Origin: Azolla caroliniana
Taxonomy: Eukaryota; Polypodiophyta
Reading direction: 5' to 3'
Assembly: GCA_043228905.1 (NCBI GenBank)
Contig: JBHGNT010000015.1
Span: 4,092,001-4,156,000 of the forward strand
DNA: 64,000 nucleotides
Each line of letters starts with the position of its first letter. Within the stretch, counting starts at the first letter, position 1. The position numbers and the translations under genes were made by a program. This document shows, one piece after another, positions 44,009 to 53,906 of this stretch. The notes below the pieces were generated by a model, which worked only from the letters and a program-made list of their open reading frames with translations, searched no databases and had not been told where the DNA came from.

Positions 44009-45095
44009 TGTCGTGGCGTGGCTCGCCTAGAAGCGTAGCGTTGCGTAGACAAAAGATATCGTGAAAGTGAGGAAGGAATCACTGGGATTATGGACGGAAG
44101 AGACGAAAGAGTAGAGATAGATAAATAGTGATCAACAAGATATGACAAGATAGGATATAGAATGATATTTGAAGCAATAAAAGAGATTTATAATTATTTG
44201 ATAAAAGAGTTACAAAATGATTGTGCACATCATTGAACCTCCGAACTTTGTCTTGCAAGGTAATCGCTCTTCTCTTTCTTGATCGTAGACCATTACAATC
44301 TTCACTTCAATATTTTGATGAAGATAAGGCTCGAACCGCCTCCCTCTTGTTGAGAGTTGACCACCACGACCGCCAAGCTAGAGCTCCACGTTTATGTTAA
44401 ACTTCTTCCCTTCTTTCTCTATTTTTATGGTATCTCTTATGAAGTACATAATTTGATTGATATCTCATACATATCCCCCTTTGATCTTCTCTTTCACCAT
44501 TTAAATAGGTGCCCCCATGCATATGATGCATTGGAGGGTACAAATCATGCATGTAGTGCATGAAATGCATGTGATGCATGATCACCATTTGGCGTTCATG
44601 CATTACATGTGATGCATGATAAACATCTCGCTCATTTGAGCTTTTATGTATGAAACAATATATGCAATAACAATAAACATGAAAACATAATCTTAAAGAG
44701 AAAGGGCCTAGCCTAATGGTAGGTGTGTTGACTTTAGTGTATGAGGTTGTGGGTTCGAGTCTCAAAATACTATTGAATACAACATGCAACTTTATTTTTA
44801 TATCATGAAGCAAATCCTTTATGTAATATAAAGTATATATAAAGTATGCTTTATTTTATGAATATTATTAGTGTAGAGTAAATGGTAAGATTTGAGAGTC
44901 ATAGGGTGGGCTTATTGGTTCAAGTCCTCTCTTGTTCGTGTAATATAATATATTTATATATATATATATATTATTTTTCTTTACATATATATAATATTAT
45001 CATATGTGTTGTTATAAAACATTATCAAATGTTATTTTAGTTACGTATTTATCTTATTGTAGACTTTTAATGTGAAGCTTTCGTACTTCACGACA
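44009..45095 (-). repeat. Element D 3' LTR (1087 bp)
   Basis: Same sequence as the 5' LTR. Its tRNA-like modules are at ~44322-44390, ~44704-44770 and ~44871-44934. Several ATGCAT palindromes lie at ~44515-44600. Confidence 0.93.
44704..44770 (+). other. tRNA-like A-box/B-box module in element D LTR
   Basis: TAGCCTAATGG (A box, D stem GCCT/AGGT pairs) is followed by GGGTTCGAGTC (B box) at the usual spacing. A second module with TAGCTTGGCGG and GCGGTTCGAGCC lies on the minus strand at 44322-44390. Confidence 0.6.
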
Positions 45096-45113
45096 TCCAC
45101 CCCCTCTAGACCT

Positions 45114-45133
45114 GCACATCCTCCGGCATGTGC
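45114..45133 (-). promoter_or_regulatory. Conserved pre-PPT hairpin (element D)
   Basis: GCACATGCCGGAGGATGTGC lies just downstream of the pol stop codon and is untranslated. It is followed by AGAGGGGGTGGA and the 3' LTR. One loop base differs from C and E. Confidence 0.75.
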
Positions 45134-45135
45134 CA

Positions 45136-48100
45136 CTATCTTTCATCTTCATGTTGATCTATCGGAGGAGGTTCAAGCTCAAACCTTTTCTTAAATACTT
45201 TTATCCTCTTTCCAGCTACCACGTTTAGGATTAGTGTCCCATCCAATTCACTAAGCTTATAAGTAAAGTTATCATATACTTTTCTTACTATATAAGGCCC
45301 AAACCATCTTTCAGCGAACTTGCGGACGGTGCTATGTTGATTATCTAAACTGCTATCGTACACGAGCACCCAATCTCCTTCTTCTATTTTCTTAGGTCGA
45401 ATTCTATGACTTTTATCAAAACGGATTTTATTCTTTAGTCGAGCCTCCTTTAATCGTTGGGCTGCTATTTCTATATCTTCAGGTCGACGCTCTAATTGTT
45501 GAATTCGCAAAGCAAGTAATTCTTCTCTGCTCACCTCTTCTCTCCATGGAATAGATATCCATGACATAATTGATTCTTCTATCGGCATGATGGGCTTTTG
45601 GCCAAGTATCAATTCAGCTGGCATGTATCCTGTTACTGAACTATGAGTTGTTCGATCCGCCCATAGTGCATAAGGTAGCATGCGTGGCCAATCTCTTATT
45701 TTACCTTTACAGCTTTTCACGATCGCCTTAACTATTGGGCTATGTCCTCTTTCAATCTTTCCATTGGCTTCTGGATTATACGCAGTTGTAAGTGATAATT
45801 TGACCCCTATTCGGCTGAAGAATTCTCTAGCTTCATCAGAGTCGAGTTCTCCTCTATCTGCAATTATTTTACCAACACACCCGTAACGACATATTACATC
45901 TTCTAACAAAAATTTACATACAGCTCTAGTTGTTTTTTGTCGTAGTGGTCTTCCTTCTACTTGGTTTGTAAGGTCTTCTCTTGCTAGTACTAAATATCGC
46001 ATTTGACCTTCCCCAAGTGGCATTGTCACTAAATCAACCATCCATTTATAATGCATTGATGATGAATATGTTGGTTTTAGCTCATCTCGATACCGGATAG
46101 TTGAATACCTCTGGCAAACCTCACAGGTTTCCACAAATTTCGTTACATCTTTATACATATGTGGCCACCAATACTTTTCTTTCAACTTCATAAATGTCGC
46201 CCATATGCCTCTATGTCCTGCCCACAAACTATCATGGAATTCATTAATTAATTTTCTCTTAATGTCATCCTTACAAATGACTCGAAGAGGATTTTCGGTT
46301 GGCCTTTTTGGACGCCTCCATAAATGCCCTTCATGTAAAAAAAACTTGAATGCTCGTCTTCGAAATTCATTTAATTGTTTCTTCGACCATGATGGGTTGG
46401 CTTCTTGAGTCTTTAGAAAATTTCCTATTTCTAACCATTGACCTTCATACTCTGTGTCTTTGAACATTATACTTACATTAAACTCATCATGAGGCGTAAT
46501 AGATTCTTGATGAGCAAATTGATGGCTTGTAGTTGCCCAGTTCCTATATTCAGTTTGCATCACCTTTTCATTTATGAACCTTGCCCTTGACAACATATCT
46601 GCAACTGGGTTGTCTTTTCCCTTTATATGCCGCAATTCTGGGTTCATGGTTCTGATGTATGCAATCCACCGAAGCATTGCAATATCTGGTGTCGTGCAAC
46701 TTGCTATCATTCCAATGAGTGGCAAACAATCTGTTTCAACCACTACATCTGCTCCGATCAAGTAATCTCTATCTGTTTTTAATGCAGTAAGCAAACCCCA
46801 CAATTCTCGTTTAACTTGTGCATAGTTTCTTTGTCTTTCATTTAATATCTTTGCTCCAAATCTGATAGCATATCGATGTTGGTCTTCATCTTCTTGGTTG
46901 ATAACCCAACCGATCCCGATTGGGCTAGTATCAACTGTTACTATAATTGGTCTTTCACCTTTGTAGTCTGGTTGACGAAGAACTGGTGCTTTCAGTAATG
47001 CTTCTTTCAGCTGTTGAACAACTTGTGTATGTTCATCAGTCCAAATAAACTTCTTTCCTTTTCTTAAAAGTTGGTAGAGAGGATCTGAGACATGTGCAAA
47101 GTGTGGTAACCAAATATGATAAAACACACATGCACCCAAAAATCTTCTCACCTCTGTTACCGAGTCGCAAACTTCCTTCATATTTTGTATTGCGTTAATT
47201 TTGATCGGTGAAGGCTTCCTCCCATACCACCCACACATATGACCAACTATTAGAACTTCGTTTTGCCCAAAGCAAGACTTTGTTCCTGATAGTGTCAAAT
47301 GTACTTGCTCAAGCTTATTTAAAATATTTTCACAGTCATTAATGTGATCCATCACAAACTTTCTGCAACCATTTCCAACCATAGTCTCATCTTTCTCTCT
47401 TTCTAAGCATCCCTTAATAGGAATATCATCTAAAAATGGCATAGTTACCTTTGGGATGTATTCATGTAGAACTTTGTTCATTGCATTCATCATATGAGCA
47501 ACCGAATTCGTCGCACCTTGAGGTAGAGTGCACATTCGAACCAACCCAATTGGTGTTTTCATTGTTGTGATATTGCGACTATCAATTGCTAGTTGAAATT
47601 GGTCGTATCCTGAATATAGGTCTCCCATAGAGTAAATCGCTCTGCCAGCAAACGCTTCCGCAAATTCATCAACGATCGGTCCGATTCCCGCATTTCGGAT
47701 TGTGACTTTGTTGACTGGTTGTAGATCTTGAATGAATCTTAGAGAACCATCTTTCTTTGGAACTGTGAACCATCTATTGGAGTATGGTGCATTTGAAGGC
47801 TCTAAAATCTTCATCTTGACTTTATCCTTCAGCAACTCCAACAATTGAGGTAATCGAGCTCTCGGTACTGCAATAGGTTTAAAATTCCAAGGAATATGAG
47901 GGATAGTAAATATTACCATTGGCGTCACCACCTTTGGATTTACACAACCAATCTCCTCAGCTTTGAATGCAAACGCTTTCCCATGCCTAAAGATCATTTC
48001 TTTGAAAGTCACGATCTCTGATTGCAGAAGAAATTCACCCCTTCCGATTCTCAAGTTATTTATTGTCTCCGAAGTGAAGTGATGTCCGATCTTCTCTATT

Positions 48101-48666
48101 GGTCGAAGCATAGGCTCGGTTGCTGCTGCCTCCATCTTCTCTTCACTACCAATAGGTAATGGTACTGCAGCAGGTTTGACCTTTTTATCTATTGTTTTGT
48201 ATTTTGTATTACATAAACTTTCTACTTCTTCATATTTACAATTATACCTATCAATCTCATAATACATATCAATTGAGTTTACATGTATCTTTCTAACATT
48301 CTCATCATCTTCTTTCAAATACATTTCTAACTCTTCTAAAGTATTTGCAAAAGAAATTTCTTCCATAACACTTTCAATCTGCTCTTCCATTTCAAGTACT
48401 CCAGTATCCTTCAATGCCTGCTGAAACAGATTAGCATTCTTTTTCAAGTTCCTCTTGCATTCATACATCCTAGTCACACATATAGCACCACTTTCAGAAA
48501 CATGAAATGACTTATTCATATGTTGTAATGCCCTATATGAGGGTCTTTTAATAATGGGACTATTGCAACCCTCACTCGCAACAGTCCTAGTCAAAAACCT
48601 GATTATCAAAATCATCACAATCTTTTGGTATTGAATGATCACGAAGCTCTTGCTTGTTCCTCTCAT
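45136..48666 (-). CDS. Element D pol (reverse transcriptase, RNase H, integrase)
   Basis: 1176 codons are open. Reverse transcriptase spans ~260-480: NRWFTVPKKDGSLRFIQDLQ, YSGYDQFQLA, LPQGATNS, and the catalytic box PFLDDIPIKG (~410-419), where FLDD replaces the usual YxDD. RNase H follows (TVDTSPIGIG, AQVKRELWG, ETDCLPL, DNPVADMLSR). The integrase has HDSLWAGHRG...CEVCQR (zinc), D~878 (WMVDLV), D~937 (IIADRGELD) and E~972 (NPEANGKIERGH), then a GPY/F-like module (RWFGPYIVRK). No chromodomain was seen. Expression probably needs a +1 frameshift or re-initiation near 48595. The FLDD box and protease module remind me of Gypsy lineages of fungi; that link is an inference. Confidence 0.9.
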   Translation of the reverse strand: MRGTSKSFVIIQYQKIVMILIIRFLTRTVASEGCNSPIIKRPSYRALQHMNKSFHVSESGAICVTRMYECKRNLKKNANLFQQALKDTGVLEMEEQIESVMEEISFANTLEELEMYLKEDDENVRKIHVNSIDMYYEIDRYNCKYEEVESLCNTKYKTIDKKVKPAAVPLPIGSEEKMEAAATEPMLRPIEKIGHHFTSETINNLRIGRGEFLLQSEIVTFKEMIFRHGKAFAFKAEEIGCVNPKVVTPMVIFTIPHIPWNFKPIAVPRARLPQLLELLKDKVKMKILEPSNAPYSNRWFTVPKKDGSLRFIQDLQPVNKVTIRNAGIGPIVDEFAEAFAGRAIYSMGDLYSGYDQFQLAIDSRNITTMKTPIGLVRMCTLPQGATNSVAHMMNAMNKVLHEYIPKVTMPFLDDIPIKGCLEREKDETMVGNGCRKFVMDHINDCENILNKLEQVHLTLSGTKSCFGQNEVLIVGHMCGWYGRKPSPIKINAIQNMKEVCDSVTEVRRFLGACVFYHIWLPHFAHVSDPLYQLLRKGKKFIWTDEHTQVVQQLKEALLKAPVLRQPDYKGERPIIVTVDTSPIGIGWVINQEDEDQHRYAIRFGAKILNERQRNYAQVKRELWGLLTALKTDRDYLIGADVVVETDCLPLIGMIASCTTPDIAMLRWIAYIRTMNPELRHIKGKDNPVADMLSRARFINEKVMQTEYRNWATTSHQFAHQESITPHDEFNVSIMFKDTEYEGQWLEIGNFLKTQEANPSWSKKQLNEFRRRAFKFFLHEGHLWRRPKRPTENPLRVICKDDIKRKLINEFHDSLWAGHRGIWATFMKLKEKYWWPHMYKDVTKFVETCEVCQRYSTIRYRDELKPTYSSSMHYKWMVDLVTMPLGEGQMRYLVLAREDLTNQVEGRPLRQKTTRAVCKFLLEDVICRYGCVGKIIADRGELDSDEAREFFSRIGVKLSLTTAYNPEANGKIERGHSPIVKAIVKSCKGKIRDWPRMLPYALWADRTTHSSVTGYMPAELILGQKPIMPIEESIMSWISIPWREEVSREELLALRIQQLERRPEDIEIAAQRLKEARLKNKIRFDKSHRIRPKKIEEGDWVLVYDSSLDNQHSTVRKFAERWFGPYIVRKVYDNFTYKLSELDGTLILNVVAGKRIKVFKKRFELEPPPIDQHEDER

Positions 48667-50761
48667 GATTTGGGCGAACGGTCATAAATTGTACAGTTCG
48701 TCGTCCATCTTCACTACGGATTTTCGCATAGGCAGAACCATTGTCGAGGACTTTGGTCTCCATTCGTACGGCTGTAATGTATGGTTGCCCCAGGATTATT
48801 GGATAGGTAGATCCTTCCTGCACAAAGAAATGTTGATCTACCTCTATATCACCAATAGTAACCTTTACATTTGGGCATGCACCAAATAAATCTTCCGTGA
48901 CTGATGTGGCAGCTTTTACTCGCCAACCATGTTGAGTATCAATTGGCCATCTACCTTTCCTGTAAAAATCAGCACTCATTATATTTATTTCAGAACCATG
49001 ATCAATAAGTGCCATCACGGGGTCTGGAACATTTCCAATCTTCACATGATGCTCAGTAGTGGCTCTTGCCCAACATTTGAGAGAGTAATGGCTTCTTACA
49101 TCTGTTGAATTTATCATTGAGGTTGATGCATGTTGAGAGTCAACAACAATATTGTTTGACTCGTTGCTCACCACTTCATATGCCACCTTCGGATTTGTCT
49201 CTTTAACCTGCTCATTTACTTGCTTCTTTCTTCGCACAATATCAATTATTTCATCATGAAATTCCTTTTTTGCAATACCTAACACTTCTCTTAGTGTAAA
49301 TTCTACTCGACTGTCTAGTATTCTTGTTTCTAAAACTTTCTTTAAATCTGTATCCTTTTCAATATCAGACATTAATTTGAATGAAGGACCAGATTTACCT
49401 TTTTCAACTTTTGCGTCCATCTCTTTTCTTTTGCTTTCTCTTGTTTCATGCTTTTTGGTTGAGCCAATCTCCTCATCCGATCTTTTCCTTTTTTCTTCCA
49501 CTATCACCTCATGCTCTTGGTGTTCTGCCATTTGAGCATAGACTGTCATAACATCTACTGGAACATCCCATCCAGTGTTTTTCCTCACAGAATCTCCGGC
49601 AACACGAAGGTCTTCCATCTTCATCTTTTGTTTTTGTGCGGTACTTACAACCTTCTCCCAGAATGGTGATCGGGATGGCATGTCATCGAGACGCACCCCT
49701 GCCGTTGCCGAGTAGTACATTGCGGAAGCCTTCTTTGCTTCAGCTTCTTCAAATTTAACCTTAACACCACCATCACCAAAGTTCTTTGTAAGCAGAGATC
49801 TAGTTTCAGTTAAGTAAATGTTACCATTTTTCCAATAGACCAAGTCTCGATTCTCCATGTCTTTATATTCTTCACAATCACGTAGACGATGGTCGAGACT
49901 ATCACACCACATGCATCGAGGTCGAAATGGTTCCCTTGACCTCGAAGTCTGACCATTCTCAAGCTTTGCCACTTTAATTGTTAGATCTTTCATACTTTGA
50001 ACTAAATCATCAAGCAAAAACTCACTCTTAGTTCCCGTCATTTCTCGTGGTTGATGGACCATTTCGTGTGATGGTTCTCGACCAAGTCTTTGAACTTCGA
50101 TGTTTTGCTCAAGCCGATTTGTGTTTCCCACATGTGGTATTTGTAGCATTACACCATTCCTTTGCATTCTTTTCATAAATTTATTACAAGCATTTGTTAC
50201 CTCATTCCAATCTGTCGTTATACCATCCTCGGTATTTGGCACTTCAAGCATAAATTCCAATTCTTTTCTATATCTCTTGTCAACTGCCTGCAAAAATAAA
50301 GCAACCTTTTGCCAAGACAAAGAATTTCTTTCTTCTGGCTTTAGGTGTCCATACATCCTATCAAACTCTCTTTTTGTGTCAGACACAGATAACCCTTTAT
50401 CTTCTTTTAAGATCCATTCATGAAATGAACGCATAGTAACTCGAGAGAAATCCTCACGAGCATATTCAGACACAAGTGCTTCTTTGAATGCATTCCAATC
50501 CAAACTATGCAATGCTTGTATTTCATGAATTCTATCTCTTAATTCCATGTCCACTAATTTATAAAAGTTTGCTATCATATTGACATCATTTATACCAAAC
50601 ATTTCCATTTCATCATAATATATATTCACATACTTCGAAATATTTGTGCCATCAAACATACCAATCTTCTCTCGGACTTCTCGTAAGGCATGAAATAATC
50701 GATCTTGATTCAACTTTTCAATAAACAACATTACCGGATCCATTGTACTCGTACTTGCCAT
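48587..50761 (-). CDS. Element D gag-protease (724 aa)
   Basis: It starts MASTSTMDPVMLFIEKLNQD, the first ATG after the primer site. Capsid-like helices span ~20-200 (ELRDRIHEIQALHSLDWNAF). A CCHC knuckle CMWCDSLDHRLRDC is at ~283-296 and a charged linker at ~420-470. The module RILDSRVEFTLREVLGIAKK is at ~480-500 and an aspartic protease domain at ~570-690. The active-site triad reads DHG (ALIDHGSEINIM, ~587) instead of the usual DSG or DTG. It overlaps the pol ORF by 80 nt, and pol is in the +1 frame. No stops, so it is likely functional. Confidence 0.88.
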   Translation of the reverse strand: MASTSTMDPVMLFIEKLNQDRLFHALREVREKIGMFDGTNISKYVNIYYDEMEMFGINDVNMIANFYKLVDMELRDRIHEIQALHSLDWNAFKEALVSEYAREDFSRVTMRSFHEWILKEDKGLSVSDTKREFDRMYGHLKPEERNSLSWQKVALFLQAVDKRYRKELEFMLEVPNTEDGITTDWNEVTNACNKFMKRMQRNGVMLQIPHVGNTNRLEQNIEVQRLGREPSHEMVHQPREMTGTKSEFLLDDLVQSMKDLTIKVAKLENGQTSRSREPFRPRCMWCDSLDHRLRDCEEYKDMENRDLVYWKNGNIYLTETRSLLTKNFGDGGVKVKFEEAEAKKASAMYYSATAGVRLDDMPSRSPFWEKVVSTAQKQKMKMEDLRVAGDSVRKNTGWDVPVDVMTVYAQMAEHQEHEVIVEEKRKRSDEEIGSTKKHETRESKRKEMDAKVEKGKSGPSFKLMSDIEKDTDLKKVLETRILDSRVEFTLREVLGIAKKEFHDEIIDIVRRKKQVNEQVKETNPKVAYEVVSNESNNIVVDSQHASTSMINSTDVRSHYSLKCWARATTEHHVKIGNVPDPVMALIDHGSEINIMSADFYRKGRWPIDTQHGWRVKAATSVTEDLFGACPNVKVTIGDIEVDQHFFVQEGSTYPIILGQPYITAVRMETKVLDNGSAYAKIRSEDGRRTVQFMTVRPNHERNKQELRDHSIPKDCDDFDNQVFD

Positions 50762-50805
50762 GTTGATGTTGATCTTTACTTTAGATGTCTCTTCTACTTC
50801 CCCGT

Positions 50806-50823
50806 TTCACGTCGGGTTCACCA
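50806..50823 (-). promoter_or_regulatory. Primer-binding site for tRNA-Trp (element D)
   Basis: The minus strand reads TGGTGAACCCGACGTGAA, 5 nt after the LTR. Identical to the element E site. Confidence 0.88.
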
Positions 50824-50828
50824 ATTTG

Positions 50829-51915
50829 TGTCGTGGCGTGGCTCGCCTAGAAGCGTAGCGTTGCGTAGACAAAAGATATCGTGAAAGTGAGGAAGGAATC
50901 ACTGGGATTATGGACGGAAGAGACGAAAGAGTAGAGATAGATAAATAGTGATCAACAAGATATGACAAGATAGGATATAGAATGATATTTGAAGCAATAA
51001 AAGAGATTTATAATTATTTGATAAAAGAGTTACAAAATGATTGTGCACATCATTGAACCTCCGAACTTTGTCTTGCAAGGTAATCGCTCTTCTCTTTCTT
51101 GATCGTAGACCATTACAATCTTCACTTCAATATTTTGATGAAGATAAGGCTCGAACCGCCTCCCTCTTGTTGAGAGTTGACCACCACGACCGCCAAGCTA
51201 GAGCTCCACGTTTATGTTAAACTTCTTCCCTTCTTTCTCTATTTTTATGGTATCTCTTATGAAGTACATAATTTGATTGATATCTCATACATATCCCCCT
51301 TTGATCTTCTCTTTCACCATTTAAATAGGTGCCCCCATGCATATGATGCATTGGAGGGTACAAATCATGCATGTAGTGCATGAAATGCATGTGATGCATG
51401 ATCACCATTTGGCGTTCATGCATTACATGTGATGCATGATAAACATCTCGCTCATTTGAGCTTTTATGTATGAAACAATATATGCAATAACAATAAACAT
51501 GAAAACATAATCTTAAAGAGAAAGGGCCTAGCCTAATGGTAGGTGTGTTGACTTTAGTGTATGAGGTTGTGGGTTCGAGTCTCAAAATACTATTGAATAC
51601 AACATGCAACTTTATTTTTATATCATGAAGCAAATCCTTTATGTAATATAAAGTATATATAAAGTATGCTTTATTTTATGAATATTATTAGTGTAGAGTA
51701 AATGGTAAGATTTGAGAGTCATAGGGTGGGCTTATTGGTTCAAGTCCTCTCTTGTTCGTGTAATATAATATATTTATATATATATATATATTATTTTTCT
51801 TTACATATATATAATATTATCATATGTGTTGTTATAAAACATTATCAAATGTTATTTTAGTTACGTATTTATCTTATTGTAGACTTTTAATGTGAAGCTT
51901 TCGTACTTCACGACA
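50829..51915 (-). repeat. Element D 5' LTR (1087 bp)
   Basis: The minus strand begins TGTCGTGAAG and ends CCACGACA. It contains three tRNA-like modules, at ~51142-51210 (minus strand), ~51524-51590 and ~51691-51754 (plus strand). Confidence 0.93.
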
Positions 51916-53904
51916 ACGAGACCTGGGACCTGGTTGACGCACCGAAGGGTGTGAAGCCGATCGGGTGTAGATGGGTGTACAAAGTCAAGTACAACACCGA
52001 TGGCTCGGTCAACCGGTACAAGACTCGGCTGGTGGCAAAGGGCTACGCGCAGAAACATGGCATCGACTACGATGAGACGTTTGCGCCAGTCGCGAAAACG
52101 ACGACCGTCCGTGTTTTGCTCGCAGTAGCTGCGGCCAAGGGGTGGCAGTTACATCAGATGGATGTAAAGAATGCGTTCCTGCAAGGTGACCTTGAGGAAC
52201 AGGTGTACATGGTACAACCCCCCGGATTTCACTCTGGAACGAACTCTTCGGTAGTATGCCGACTGAAGAAGTCCCTTTATGGACTGAAGCAAGCCCCGCG
52301 TGCTTGGAACGCGAAGATCACGCAACAACTGCATCGGATGGGCTTCGTCACGTCAAAATCGGACTCTTCCTTGTTCATCTAGAAAGGTCGACTCGGACCG
52401 GTTAGTATTTTACTGTACGTTGATGACTTGGTCATCACCGGCGCCGACCTAGGTGAAATCGACCGCGTGAAGCTCTAGCTTGCGGTATCGTTCGACATGA
52501 AGGATCTGGGGGACCTTCATTACTTCCTCGGGATCGAAGTGATCCGTACCCCCGAAGGCATATTGATCAGCCAACGTCACTACGTGCTGAGTATGCTCTT
52601 CAAATTCGGGATGGCCGATTGTAAGTCCGTCTTGACTCCTCTGGATAGAACCGTGAAGCTTCGTCCCGATATGGGAAAGGTATGCGACCCGACGAGGTTC
52701 CGACAAATTGTCGGAAGCCTCATATAATTGACCATCACCCGACCCGACCTCAGTTATCTGGTCGGGGTGATCAGTCAGTTCATGGTGAGACCTACCGAGG
52801 AGCACCTTCAGTGTGCGCAACACATACTTCGGTATGTAAGCGGCACTAAGGACCGCGGACTGCTATATCGGACCAGTGCAGCCGCGCAGTTAGTCGGCTA
52901 CACTGATGCTGATTGGGCTGGCAACGCCGCCGATCGCCGATCCACGTCTGGATACGCGTTCTCCCTCGGGAGTGCCACGATCGTGTGGAGCAGTAAGAAG
53001 CAGCCGACAGTTGCACTGTCGATCACCGAAGCTGAGTACCGAGGAGCGGCTATCGCGACATGCGAAGTCATATAGTTGAAGCGGCTACTTAAGGACCTGC
53101 AAGAGGAGGTGTCCGATCCAACGACGATCTACTGCGACAACCTTAGTAGCATCCAACTTGCGAAGAACCCCGTTTTCCATGCATGGACCAAGCACATTGA
53201 GGTGCATTACCATTTCGTCCGTGAGCGTGTCCTTTCCGGTGAAGTCGAACTTCAGTACGTTCCGACGGATCGGCAGACTGCCGACATCTTCACAAAGCCT
53301 CTTGGTCTGGACAAGTTGCGGCAATTCTCAGGTGCGCTCGGGTTGCGTCACCTCGACGTGCCGAACTTGAGGGGGAGAACAGTCCCGAACGACCAAGCAA
53401 GGCAGCAGGAAAGGAGCGGTGACCATGACACCAAGTCAGACGGATCGGCTGAAGAAGCCGAGGGCAACTTCAGATCGGCTGAAGAAGCCGAGGGCGGACC
53501 CGCGGAAAAGTCCGGAAGCGAACAGAAGGGGAGCAACCAAAGGAGAGAGCTGAAGCCAACCACATATGGGGAAGATGACGACATCGAGGGCGAGAAGACC
53601 GAAGACGAGTTAGAGACAGCCAACTCGGACGAGAGCGAAAACCGATCGGAGATAGCCGAGTCGGTTCGGATGTTTGATTCAGATACGCTAAATCAACCGA
53701 GGCCCAAGCGGAAGAAAAGGTAGCAGAAGAAGCGTCAACACCGCAACAACAGAAGAGCTGATGAGGGCCACATGAGCAGACAAGCCGATCGGAAGGGTCG
53801 AAGCGCGCGGGGTCGAATAGGTCGAGGAGCGCGAGTGAGGCGAGAAGCCAGGAGGAACCGGTGCTGTGAAGATCCCGAAGAGCCTTAAGTTGAGCTTGAG
53901 GGGG
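51916..53904 (+). pseudogene. Element B reverse transcriptase, RNase H and charged C-terminal extension
   Basis: It continues after D with [53 protein letters not shown], then RNase H (YTDADWAGNAADRRSTSGY, TEAEYRGAAIATCE, TKHIEVHYHF, QTADIFTKPL). In-frame stops occur near 52381, 52479, 52725 and 53073. After RNase H comes an unusual ~190-codon tail, acidic and then arginine-rich (SAEEAEG twice, ELETANSDES, RPKRKKR) and ending EEP-stop just before the purine tract. Element J has a matching tail. Confidence 0.85.
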
Positions 53905-53906
53905 AG

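Larger units (their letters stand above)
43999..51915 (-). mobile_element. Element D: complete Ty3/Gypsy-like element of the TGTCG group
   Basis: The LTRs are 50829-51915 (5') and 44009-45095 (3'), both 1087 bp and identical as far as read. The duplication ACGAG lies at 43994-43998 and 51916-51920. It is inserted in the pre-RT region of element B. Gag-protease and pol are both open, in overlapping frames. An extra ~9-10 nt at the 3' LTR edge match the start of the primer site. It is probably very recent. Confidence 0.95.

Noticed and set aside
44009-45095. 138-aa ORF inside the element D LTR
   Set aside because: Present in both identical LTR copies, but with low-complexity peptide (HHMHFMHYMH) from ATGCAT repeats. 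No domain, and it overlaps the regulatory LTR.
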